DNA from: Enterovibrio gelatinilyticus | Lineage (GTDB): Bacteria > Pseudomonadota > Gammaproteobacteria > Enterobacterales > Vibrionaceae | NCBI RefSeq assembly: GCF_028683095.1 | Contig: NZ_JAJUBC010000033.1 | Coordinates: 1 to 64,000 of the forward strand | Length of the DNA stretch: 64,000 bases | Direction of reading: 5' to 3' | Shown here: positions 47,450-56,100 of the stretch, one piece after another | How positions within the stretch are numbered: position 1 is the stretch's first letter | How the letters are laid out: each line of letters begins with the position of its first letter | The notes under the pieces: generated by a model | Told to the model about the DNA's origin: nothing | The model's database searches: none | The model's input: only the letters and a program-made list of their open reading frames with translations | Translations under genes and position numbers: made by a program

Positions 47450-47923
47450 ATGGAAAAAGTAAATATCATCTGCGTTGATGATCAACGTGAAGTGTTAGAC
47501 GCTGTGCTTAAAGATCTTGCTCCTCTTTCCGCGGTGTTTCACATCGAAGATTGTGAATCTGCGGACGAAGCATTGGCTTTGATTGATGATCTCGATGCGG
47601 ACGGCGAGCACATTGCGCTGATCATTTCTGACCATGTCATGCCAGAAAAAACGGGCGTTGAGTTGTTAACGGAAGTGTCGTTAGACCCAAGGTTTCGTGC
47701 CACAAGAAAAGTGCTACTAACAGGTCAAGCCACCCATGCAGATACCATTGAAGCGATCAACAATGCTCGTATAGAGCGCTATTTTGAGAAACCATGGCAA
47801 GCTGCGTCTCTACAAGAAGCGGCGAAAAAGCTTGTTACCCATTTTGTGTTTGATGCAGGTCTCGATTACCGCGACTATCAAGAATGTCTTGATACTCAGG
47901 TGATTTTTGACCGCCTAAAGTAA
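47450..47923 (+). CDS. Stand-alone response-regulator receiver, paralogue
   Basis: 157 residues from the ATG at 47450 (SD AAGGGGA; an upstream ATG at 47423 is rejected). Acidic CVDDQRE, Asp61 in ISDHVMP, Thr91 in LLTGQ and Lys114 in EKPW lie at exactly the same positions as in the REC at 39375-39875. The tail (DYRDYQECLDTQVIFDR) is also alike. No output domain. It lies about 6 kb from the kinase pair on the opposite strand. It is a candidate alternate partner or phosphate sink for that kinase. Confidence 0.88.
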   Translation: MEKVNIICVDDQREVLDAVLKDLAPLSAVFHIEDCESADEALALIDDLDADGEHIALIISDHVMPEKTGVELLTEVSLDPRFRATRKVLLTGQATHADTIEAINNARIERYFEKPWQAASLQEAAKKLVTHFVFDAGLDYRDYQECLDTQVIFDRLK

Positions 47924-47971
47924 CTCATTGGCAAAAAATGATGTTTCTTCAAGTTACTGAGGTATAGATGC

Positions 47972-48003
47972 TTGACCTTGGAGATGACTCCAAGGTTTAC
48001 ACT
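47972..48003 (+). promoter_or_regulatory. MerR/ZntR-type zntA promoter
   Basis: ACCTTGGAG-ATGA-CTCCAAGGT (47975-47996), a perfect 9-bp dyad, lies between TTGACC (-35, 47972-47977) and TACACT (-10, 47998-48003). The 20-base spacer is the over-long spacing activated by MerR-family proteins. The expected regulator (ZntR) is not in the window. Confidence 0.88.
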
Positions 48004-48032
48004 GAATGTAAGTTTAAGAAGGGAGAATCCTT

Positions 48033-50414
48033 ATGAGCCATTCATGTAAATCGGGACATTGCCAACAAGCTAACCATCATCACGAGAAACATCAAACTGC
48101 GGAAGTTACGAGCTCTGGCGCAGGCGGTGGATGTTGCAACCCCAAGAGCGATGCTTCCGTGGATACAGCGCAAGGCTGTCACGCGACCACCGTCGAGGAT
48201 AGTGACGATCCAGAGGGGCATGGCTGTTGTGACCACTCACACAGCAGCCAAGCGCCAACAGCTTCAAATGATCATCAAGAACTTAGCGTCAACGAGAGCA
48301 ACACATACACCTGGCGTGTGACAAACATGGATTGCCCAAGTTGTGCGGGAAAACTCGAAGCCGCAATCAATGGGCTCGATGATGTCACGCAGGTAAACGT
48401 TCGATTTGCCACCGAAAAGCTCGTCGTCATTTTTAATGCCTTGCCGACTGATGCTCAACGCGAGCAGGTTGCTAATCGTGCGAAGAAAACCGGCTTTCCG
48501 CTGGTTGAACTTTCTGCTCCCTCTTCGATAACAGAAACCAAAAGTGTTGCCATGCGCATCAAAGAGGAGGGTATTCTCCTTTCATTGATAGCGATTATGG
48601 CGCTATCCGGCTTACTGTCTCTCTGGCGACCAGATCTATCACCATGGTTGTTTAGCGCTGCGACAGTGATTGGCTTGATACCTATCGTCAAAAAAGCGGT
48701 GATATTAGCGCGAAGCGGCTCACCATTTTCGATTGAGATGTTGATGTCCATAGCAGCGCTGGGTGCTCTCTATCTTGGTGAAACCGTAGAAGCTGCCATG
48801 GTGCTGGTTCTGTTTCTCATCGGCGAAAGACTAGAAGGTTATGCGTCTGCGAAAGCGCGTGCGGGAATTAAATCTTTGATGGCTTTAGTGCCCGATGTTG
48901 TAGTGAAAGTTGCCACTGATGGCACGAGAGAAGACGTCCCCGTATCTTCTCTTCAACCGGGGGACACGATTGAAATCTCTCCAGGTGGCAGACTACCCGC
49001 TGATGCGACGTTGCTTGCACAAAGTGCGAGCTTTGATTTAAGCGCACTGACAGGTGAATCTATCCCCGTAGAAAAACGGGTGGGTGAAAAGATACCGGCA
49101 GGGGCGCTTGCGGTGGATCAGCGTGTCGAATTGATTGTGTTTTCAAAGCAAGGTGAAAGTGCGATTGACCGTATTTTGACGCTGATTGAAGATGCGGAAT
49201 CTCGCCGTGCGCCAGTGGAGCGATTTATCGATCGATTTAGCCGTTGGTATACGCCGCTCATGATTTTGATTGCAGCGCTGATTGTGGTTATTCCGCCGCT
49301 GCTATTTGGCGAAAGCTGGGATGTTTGGATTTATCGTGGGTTAGCGCTGCTTCTTATCGCTTGTCCTTGTGCCTTAGTGATTTCTACACCTGCGGCAATG
49401 ACATCAGGGCTAGCTGCAGCCGCAAAATATGGCGCACTAATTAAAGGTGGTGCTGCGCTTGAGGCACTAAGCCGAGTGGAATGGGTAGCATTCGATAAAA
49501 CAGGCACGCTGACGCAAGGTAAACCCGTTGTAACGGATGTTCTCTGCTGGCAAGGAGAAACGCATCACATGCTTGCTCAAGCCGCGGCAATAGAAATTGG
49601 GTCGCATCACCCGCTAGCAAAGGCGTTGGTTGAAGAGGCGCAGCGCCTGCATGTGGTTATCCCAAGCGCTCAAAACGTCCACACTCAGTCAGGACGAGGT
49701 GTTTCTGGTGTCGTTCATGGTGAGGAGATCACGGTTGTTGCCTTGGATAAGCTCAATGCCAATCAATTTATCCAACCTGACAACGCGGCGTCAGCGCAGC
49801 AATTAGCCGAAAGCGGCAAAACCGTGGCGGTAATATTTGTTGAAAGTGAAGCAATAGGCGTGGTTGCTTGGCGTGATGAACTTCGCCAAACGGCAGCAAT
49901 GACAGTTGACCGCTTGAACGGGATAGGTATCCAGTCATTGATGTTGACAGGAGATAACCCCAACGCTGCGGCAGGGTTAGCGAACGCACTGAACATGGAG
50001 TACCAAGCGGGCTTAATGCCTGAAGGGAAAGTCAATGCAATCAATGAGCTAGCAACGCGATCTCGCGTCGCTATGGTGGGGGATGGCATTAACGATGCGC
50101 CCGCAATGAAAGCCGCGACGATTGGGATTGCAATGGGGAGTGGGACGGATGTCGCCCTTGAAACCGCGGATATTGCACTCAGCCATAACCGTATAGAAAC
50201 GATTCCGGACGTGATTACATTGGCCCGCGCTACGATGGCTAATGTCAGACAAAATGTGGCGCTTGCTATTGGTTTGAAAGCGATCTTTTTGGTCACCACC
50301 GTGCTTGGTTTTACAGGACTTTGGGTGGCGGTACTTGCAGACAGTGGTGCGACAGCCATTGTTACGGTCAATGCTTTACGTTTGTTACGACACGGGCCAA
50401 ATAGCTCGAAATAG
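48033..50414 (+). CDS. zntA: P1B-type Zn/Cd/Pb-exporting ATPase
   Basis: 793 residues. A His/Cys-rich N-terminal tail (1-75, clusters such as CKSGHC, NHHHEKH, GGGCCN, GHGCCDHSHS) precedes one HMA domain with DCPSCAGK near residue 98. Then membrane helices, ACPCALVIS (CPC), DKTGTLTQGK, GDGINDAPAM and a final-helix Asp (VLADSGATA). The CPC and Asp pattern fits Zn/Cd/Pb exporters. Its promoter has a ZntR-type dyad, which supports zinc control. SD AGGGAG precedes the ATG. Confidence 0.92.
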   Translation: MSHSCKSGHCQQANHHHEKHQTAEVTSSGAGGGCCNPKSDASVDTAQGCHATTVEDSDDPEGHGCCDHSHSSQAPTASNDHQELSVNESNTYTWRVTNMDCPSCAGKLEAAINGLDDVTQVNVRFATEKLVVIFNALPTDAQREQVANRAKKTGFPLVELSAPSSITETKSVAMRIKEEGILLSLIAIMALSGLLSLWRPDLSPWLFSAATVIGLIPIVKKAVILARSGSPFSIEMLMSIAALGALYLGETVEAAMVLVLFLIGERLEGYASAKARAGIKSLMALVPDVVVKVATDGTREDVPVSSLQPGDTIEISPGGRLPADATLLAQSASFDLSALTGESIPVEKRVGEKIPAGALAVDQRVELIVFSKQGESAIDRILTLIEDAESRRAPVERFIDRFSRWYTPLMILIAALIVVIPPLLFGESWDVWIYRGLALLLIACPCALVISTPAAMTSGLAAAAKYGALIKGGAALEALSRVEWVAFDKTGTLTQGKPVVTDVLCWQGETHHMLAQAAAIEIGSHHPLAKALVEEAQRLHVVIPSAQNVHTQSGRGVSGVVHGEEITVVALDKLNANQFIQPDNAASAQQLAESGKTVAVIFVESEAIGVVAWRDELRQTAAMTVDRLNGIGIQSLMLTGDNPNAAAGLANALNMEYQAGLMPEGKVNAINELATRSRVAMVGDGINDAPAMKAATIGIAMGSGTDVALETADIALSHNRIETIPDVITLARATMANVRQNVALAIGLKAIFLVTTVLGFTGLWVAVLADSGATAIVTVNALRLLRHGPNSSK

Positions 50415-50447
50415 GCAAGTGCTAGATGTGGGGTGATGCTTCTTTAA

Positions 50448-50515
50448 AGTGATCTATGTCACTCAAAGTTGCAATGAAATGAAATGAAATTGATGCAAAG
50501 TTGAAGTTTGTCACT
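50448..50515 (+). promoter_or_regulatory. udp control region: CRP, CytR-like, CRP
   Basis: CRP-1 AGTGATCTATGTCACT at 50448-50463 (GTGA-N6-TCAC exact). A CytR-type inverted pair GTTGCAAT (50468-50475) and ATGCAAAG (50493-50500). A weaker CRP-2 GTTGAAGTTTGTCACT at 50500-50515. The two CRP centres are 52 bp apart, as in classical CytR-repressed promoters. A TATAAT lies downstream at 50575-50580. Confidence 0.7.
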
Positions 50516-50641
50516 TTATTTTTTGTCCTAAACGGTAAGGTGATGGCTAAATTCATCACCACCCTATAATTCGTGGTCATCGTACTCAGCACTTTTCGAA
50601 TGATATGACGCTGAGGGACACGATACAGTGAGGAGAACATC

Positions 50642-51409
50642 ATGACTGAGCAAACCGTATTCCATTTGGGCGTCAATGCATCTGATCTTGAAGGCGCAAC
50701 TCTGGCTATTATCCCGGGCGATCCGGCGCGTGTCGAAAAAATTGCTGCTTTAATGGATTCACCGAAATTTTTGGCAAGTCACCGTGAGTACACGCTTTTC
50801 TTGGGAAAACTTGAAGGCCAGTCAGTGGTGGTTTGTTCAACGGGTATTGGTGGCCCATCGACGTCTATTGCGGTTGAAGAACTCGCTCAACTGGGTGTTC
50901 GTACATTTTTGCGTGTCGGTACTACGGGCGCAATTCAGCCGCACATTAACGTTGGCGATATGATTGTCACCACGGGTTCAGTACGTCTTGATGGCGCAAG
51001 TACCCATTTCGCGCCGTTAGAATTTCCTGCCGTTGCTGATTTTGATGTGGCGACAGCAATGAAGTCTGCCGCAGATGCGTCTGGTGCAGAAGTGCATACG
51101 GGCGTTACGGCATCAAGCGATACCTTCTATCCGGGTCAAGAACGTTACGATACGTTCAGTGGGCGCGTGGTTAAACGCTTCCAAGGCTCAATGAAAGAAT
51201 GGCAAGACATGGGCGTACTGAACTTTGAGATGGAATCTGCCACTTTGTTGACCATGTGTGCAAGCTCTGGATTGAAAGCAGGATGTGTGGCGGGCGTGAT
51301 CATCAACCGCACACAAAAAGAAATCCCTGATCAAGCGACCATGGCAGAAACAGAAGCACGTTCGATAAAAGTCGTTGTTGAATCAGCACGTAAGATGTTG
51401 ATTTCTTAA
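50642..51409 (+). CDS. udp: Uridine phosphorylase
   Basis: 255 residues, the E. coli length, with the phosphate-binding [31 protein letters not shown] and RVGTTGAIQ. Also [10 protein letters not shown] near residue 200 for ribose binding. Converts uridine and phosphate to uracil and ribose-1-phosphate. SD GAGGAGAAC precedes the ATG. Upstream CRP/CytR-type sites fit nucleoside-responsive control. A strong terminator separates it from the convergent DUF1887 gene. Confidence 0.95.
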   Translation: MTEQTVFHLGVNASDLEGATLAIIPGDPARVEKIAALMDSPKFLASHREYTLFLGKLEGQSVVVCSTGIGGPSTSIAVEELAQLGVRTFLRVGTTGAIQPHINVGDMIVTTGSVRLDGASTHFAPLEFPAVADFDVATAMKSAADASGAEVHTGVTASSDTFYPGQERYDTFSGRVVKRFQGSMKEWQDMGVLNFEMESATLLTMCASSGLKAGCVAGVIINRTQKEIPDQATMAETEARSIKVVVESARKMLIS

Positions 51410-51430
51410 GCTGGAAAAGTGATATAAAAC

Positions 51431-51463
51431 AAAAAGCCGACGTTATATAACGTCGGCTTTTTA
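51431..51463. terminator. Bidirectional intrinsic terminator
   Basis: AAAAAGCCGACGTTAT / ATAACGTCGGCTTTTT, a perfect 16-bp palindrome with T-tails both ways, between udp (+) and the DUF1887 gene (-). Confidence 0.95.
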
Positions 51464-51482
51464 TATGCTGCAGTTTTACTAA

Positions 51483-52652
51483 TTACGCAAAAGACGATTT
51501 TTCCGTACCACCGGCAGCTAAAAACCATTCATGGAGATACTTTTTAAGATCACCTAGTTGGTCTGGGCCAATGAGCGCAAGTCCCAGGTCGGTTGCACGC
51601 GTAATATCGTGGTGTCTCAATGGGCGGAAGCTCACTAACATTGCTCTTGCTTGTAACCCACCTAGCAAGTCGCGAATGGATTCAAGCTTGTAAAGTGTGT
51701 CATCACCATCACTCGACATGCCTTTGGTTTTACATTCAATGATGTGCAGCTTATTGTTGACCACAGTGGCGACGTCCAATTCGTTACGTACTTCTCTTTC
51801 GCCGATTTTTCGGTAAACCTGAACACCCAGTGATAAGTCTTGGATAGTCAGAAGATCATGCTTAATCTCCTCAACTATGTGGTGCACATACCATTCTAGC
51901 CATTCGCCATTCGCAAAACGTCGAGCGGCTTCGTTTTCAAACGTCAGTATTCCTTTGTCGTAACTCGACAGTCCAGCGTCAGTGAGATCGTCGATCAACA
52001 TGCTGAGTTCACGATAGCCTTGCTGCTTTTCACTTAGTTCGACATTTAGCTTTTGCTCTTTGCGGCAAGTGGTCGCCAAGTAGTTCAAGGTCGCGAGGCC
52101 CGGACCAAGCTCATAGGCGTTGCTTGCCCACTTATGGCCTAAGGTTTTAATTGAGGTATCAAGAACACTGCGAATGTCTTCGTCTTGCAGTTCACAACGC
52201 GCACCAAAAATTGTTAGGTAGTCGCTGATGTTGATGTGGTCTTCGACCTGCTGTTGCTCGAGGCCGTAAGGGTAGAGCCAACACAGCTCATCACTGAAAG
52301 GTTCGATAACATAAATGGGCCAGTGATAAGTGCGGAAAATTTCGTAGGCGGTCAATAGGCGGTGACGCAAACCACAGCTTGCGTTAAAACACACCTCTGC
52401 GCCTTCTCGCTTCAATCGTTCCGCGAGTTCAACGATTTTACTTTTGATCAAAGGAATATTGATGTCTGACGGGATCTGGAAGAATTCCGTAACAATGCCC
52501 TTTGGGTTCAATACCTTACTCAGCTGCTCGAACTGAGGAAGCTGACACTCAACACCAATGAAAATCACTTTTTCGGCTTTGAATTCTTGATGCAGCAAAG
52601 CAGTAACCAACCGAACCGGGTCTTGGTCAATAATACCGACATGAATAGCCAT
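51483..52652 (-). CDS. DUF1887 CARF-like/PD-(D/E)XK nuclease protein
   Basis: 389 residues from the ATG at 52652 (GGAG 7 bases upstream; 22 upstream residues rejected). An N-terminal Rossmann-like CARF domain (1-135: AIHVGIIDQDPVRLVTALL, NASCGLRHRLL) and a wing/helical middle. A C-terminal PD-(D/E)XK nuclease: Asp in NELDVATVV near 292 and IIECKTKG near 304-306. This is the V. cholerae VC1899 family (from memory, structure 1XMX), related to the CRISPR ancillary nucleases Card1/Can2. The usual CARF GGTK-type motif is replaced by SCGLRH. No CRISPR or cas10 is in the window. Confidence 0.87.
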   Translation of the reverse strand: MAIHVGIIDQDPVRLVTALLHQEFKAEKVIFIGVECQLPQFEQLSKVLNPKGIVTEFFQIPSDINIPLIKSKIVELAERLKREGAEVCFNASCGLRHRLLTAYEIFRTYHWPIYVIEPFSDELCWLYPYGLEQQQVEDHINISDYLTIFGARCELQDEDIRSVLDTSIKTLGHKWASNAYELGPGLATLNYLATTCRKEQKLNVELSEKQQGYRELSMLIDDLTDAGLSSYDKGILTFENEAARRFANGEWLEWYVHHIVEEIKHDLLTIQDLSLGVQVYRKIGEREVRNELDVATVVNNKLHIIECKTKGMSSDGDDTLYKLESIRDLLGGLQARAMLVSFRPLRHHDITRATDLGLALIGPDQLGDLKKYLHEWFLAAGGTEKSSFA

Positions 52653-52672
52653 ATTTACTCCGTGTAGGTGTA

Positions 52673-52732
52673 TATACCCAAACAACCTGAAGGTGCCTAT
52701 GAAATCGAGTAACTTCATGTTGTTTGGGTATA
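52673..52732. repeat. Palindromic TATACCCAA element, full copy
   Basis: Perfect 14-bp arms TATACCCAAACAAC (52673-52686) and GTTGTTTGGGTATA (52719-52732). An inner TGAAG / CTTCA pair extends the stem. Matches the partial copy at 28609. Located just upstream of the DUF1887 gene on its promoter side. Confidence 0.8.
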
Positions 52733-53111
52733 CGAACAGACTACCTGCTCACCCATCTTTATTTATTCTTGGAGTTAATATCAGGGCTAGATATGGATTA
52801 TTCAAGTACTTAGTGATTTTAATCCGTACCTGCTGTGTGGAATCCATTCGTGAAAAGCCGATACTGCATAAATTTTGATACGAGTAGCGCTGATTTTCCT
52901 AATCTTATAAGTGTTGACCGTGTCAAAAACGGAGCGACAAGCGTTAAACCACGAGCGAACTTGTATCAAATTGTCTCAATGTTGAGTACGCAGAGAAACT
53001 AGCCAGGTACGGGGTAAGACTTGGATATAGCTGCTGGTTACACTATGTGTGTAGATTCTAAGCACGCGGATTCGCAGGTAAAAAAGCGATGGATAAGTTG
53101 GGGAAGAAAGT
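52733..53111. other. Intergenic region upstream of the giant adhesin
   Basis: 379 bases with no supportable gene. Must hold the adhesin promoter; a poor TTGGAT-17-TATGTG pair near 53022-53051 is the best by eye. The GGGGAAG before the ATG (53100-53106) is the ribosome-binding site. Confidence 0.4.
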
Positions 53112-56100
53112 ATGATTGGTCATGAGTTTGACACAGCGTTAAATATTGACAGCGTCAAAGGGCAAGCATTTTTGGTTTCTAACGCTTCAGGGATCGTTCC
53201 AGCCCAACCCGGTATGCTCATAGCGCCCAATCAAGTTCTACTGACCAATGATAGCAGCAGTGTTGTTGCTAGCTTCAATGGGCAGAAATATTATGTAGAC
53301 AGTCGCTGTGCTTCTTGCCTCATCCCTCTTTCCGACAGTGATGCACAACTTGCAACTTCTCCAATTGGTGTACGTTTTAACCCCGATGAATTGACCATTG
53401 GCGACAACCTGAACCTCGATATCGCTGATTTGCAGCAATTGATCCTAGATGGCGTCGACCCCACCGACCTTTTCGAAGAGCCCGCTGCGGGGGAGAGCGT
53501 TGGTTCATCAAATGCGGGTTTTGTTGTTGTGGATTATCTGTATGCCTCTTCGCTAACCGAAGCGGGCTTTGACACCACAGGTCCATTGGCAAGCGACACT
53601 GACGAGGTCAATTTTCTTGGCGGTGACAACGATCAAAACTCTGGTTCAAATACAGATGGAACAACACCAGTAGTACCACCTGTTGTTGATGTCGATGCGT
53701 TGGGTGGGCAACGTCTCTCTCTTGAGGTGACAGAAGGTGACTTAGATCCTGATACATACGGGGTGTCGCAGACTGAATCTCTTTCCATTGCAGGAGGTAG
53801 TGAGCGTCTATTGCCCGGCTCGCTCCAAATCGCACCGAGTGATTTGGCGGCATTTGAAGCTGAATTAGCCACACTGACATCGAACGGAGAAGCGGTCTCA
53901 TTTACTCGCCAAACCAGTGTTGATAGTAATGGTGTTGGAACGTTTACACTGGTGGGAACGGTTAATGGTGACGTTGTGGTGACCTTGACGATCACTGCCA
54001 CGCAAGATGGAAATGGGCTTTCTGTAACGGCAACGCTGACGCAATCCGGTCCGCTTGATCACTTAGAGAGCACGGGCAGTTACGTGGCAGTGAATGGTGA
54101 TAGCATCTCCATTAATATGCCATTGCAAGTTGCTGACACCGGCGGTGACCTCATGCAGAGTCCTGCTGTCGTTACCTTGGTCAGTAATGATGGCCAAGAT
54201 ACGGTACTGAAAGAAGGCAGCCTTGATGTTGTTGAGCCTCAAACGGATCCCAGTGAAACAAAAGTTGGCAATACATCAGACGGTATAGACTTAGGCAGTG
54301 ATGAGATAGGTAGCATCTCATTCGATGTGATGGCCGCAGAGAGCGCTTTTGCAGGTATAACTAGCCATGGCATGCCGACCACCGTTGATACATCCGTCGA
54401 GGGTGTGATCACCGTCTACTCAGATAACAACGGTGTACCAGAGAAGGTGCTAGAAATTACGTTCTCGCCATCAGGCGCATCTGACGATCCAACGTTCACC
54501 GTTACCCAATATCAACCGATAGACCAACATCAAGCCAGCGATGGCGATAGTGATGACGAGAAATCTAGCTTCACACTTCCCTATACCGCCACCGATGCCG
54601 ATGGAGACGTCAGTAATATTTCGTCAGTCACGTTTAACATCATTGATGGTACGCCCGCCCTTGGGGGAGAAAGGTTAGATGCTTTTGGGGCTCCAACTGA
54701 TGTGATTGAACTGGAAGAAAATCAAACACAAAATCAGTACGACGCATCGGCACCTGAAAACACCCAAACAGGAACCATTAACGTTGGTGCCGCATCTGAT
54801 CGCTTGGTGCCAGATACCTTCTCAATTGATGATGGTAATAACAACGCCACCTTGATCAGTGAGCTGAAGCTTCTTTCTAACAATCAGAATGAATTCGTTG
54901 ATAGCGTCACGATCACACCGAGTACTGATGGGGCAGGCAACGCAGTATTGACCATTTTGGCGTCGATTAATGGCGAGCCTGCTATCAGAATCGTGCTGAC
55001 ATCAGAGCAAGCGGCGGATGGCTTAGGCATGGATGTCGATGCAGCGTTTACCCAATTCCAAGCGCTGATACATCCCACTGAAACGGCTGATCAGATTGAT
55101 GGGAGTTTTGTCAGTGCTGACGGCGAAAAAATCAATATCAAACTGCCTATTCAAGTTGAAGATACCGATGGAGACAAATTGGTTGACCCAACTGATACCA
55201 ATGTCGAAGCGCCACTTTTAGTGACCTTTACGGTAAATGATGATGATTCTACAACCTTTGGTTTGGTCACGACTGATCCTATCTATGTTGAAGAAAGCAG
55301 CATAGATGATGGAACCGGAATTAGTCAGGGCTCGAAATCAAGCGGTACGTTGAACATTGATGCGACCAACGACAGTGGTGATCCTAATACACTCGATGCT
55401 GATAGCGATCTTGGCGATGATGTTAGCAATTTCTTTTTCAAAAGTGATTACGTTGTTTATGACAACGGCCAACCCGTATTGGCGAGTGGCTATGACGTGT
55501 TCTTGGAGCAACGTCCGGAAACTGCCGCATACCCAAAACATTATTACGGTGTCGCGGATGATGGCTCTGGCAATAACCGAGATGTAATGCATGTGGTGCT
55601 GAATGCTGATGGTACGTTTACGTTCGAACTGTTATCAGCGTTAGATCACGAGCCAGGTGATGGACAAAACTCTCTGACGTTTAGCATTAATGCGTTCACC
55701 GTTGATGCTGATGGCGATGAGTCGAATAACATTCGCGTTCCGATCACGGTGCAAGATGATGTGCCGACCACACAAGGAAGCATTACGTTAGCGGTTGATG
55801 ACTCATCGACTGAAGACACCACAGTCACAGTGGATGTGTTTGATATCACGGACCCTTCTCACCCTGCGGATAATGAAAGCTTGCAAGGCGCGGATGGCGC
55901 TCATATTACGCGTATTCACAACGGTGTTGAGTGGGTGGATGTTTCCACAACAAGGCCGTCTACGATCACCTTGTATTCAGCGGTTTCTCCTAACGGAGAA
56001 ATTGGCACAATGCGTATTGACCCACGAAATGAGCCTGTAGGGGAAATTACCTTCACATTTGCCGCAAACGTTGTTAATCCGTCAGCGGTACTCAACCAAG

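Noticed and set aside
49763-50371. 202-codon frame antisense to zntA
   Set aside because: Lies wholly inside a clear P-type ATPase gene on the other strand; low-complexity Ser/Ala-rich translation; no ribosome-binding site.
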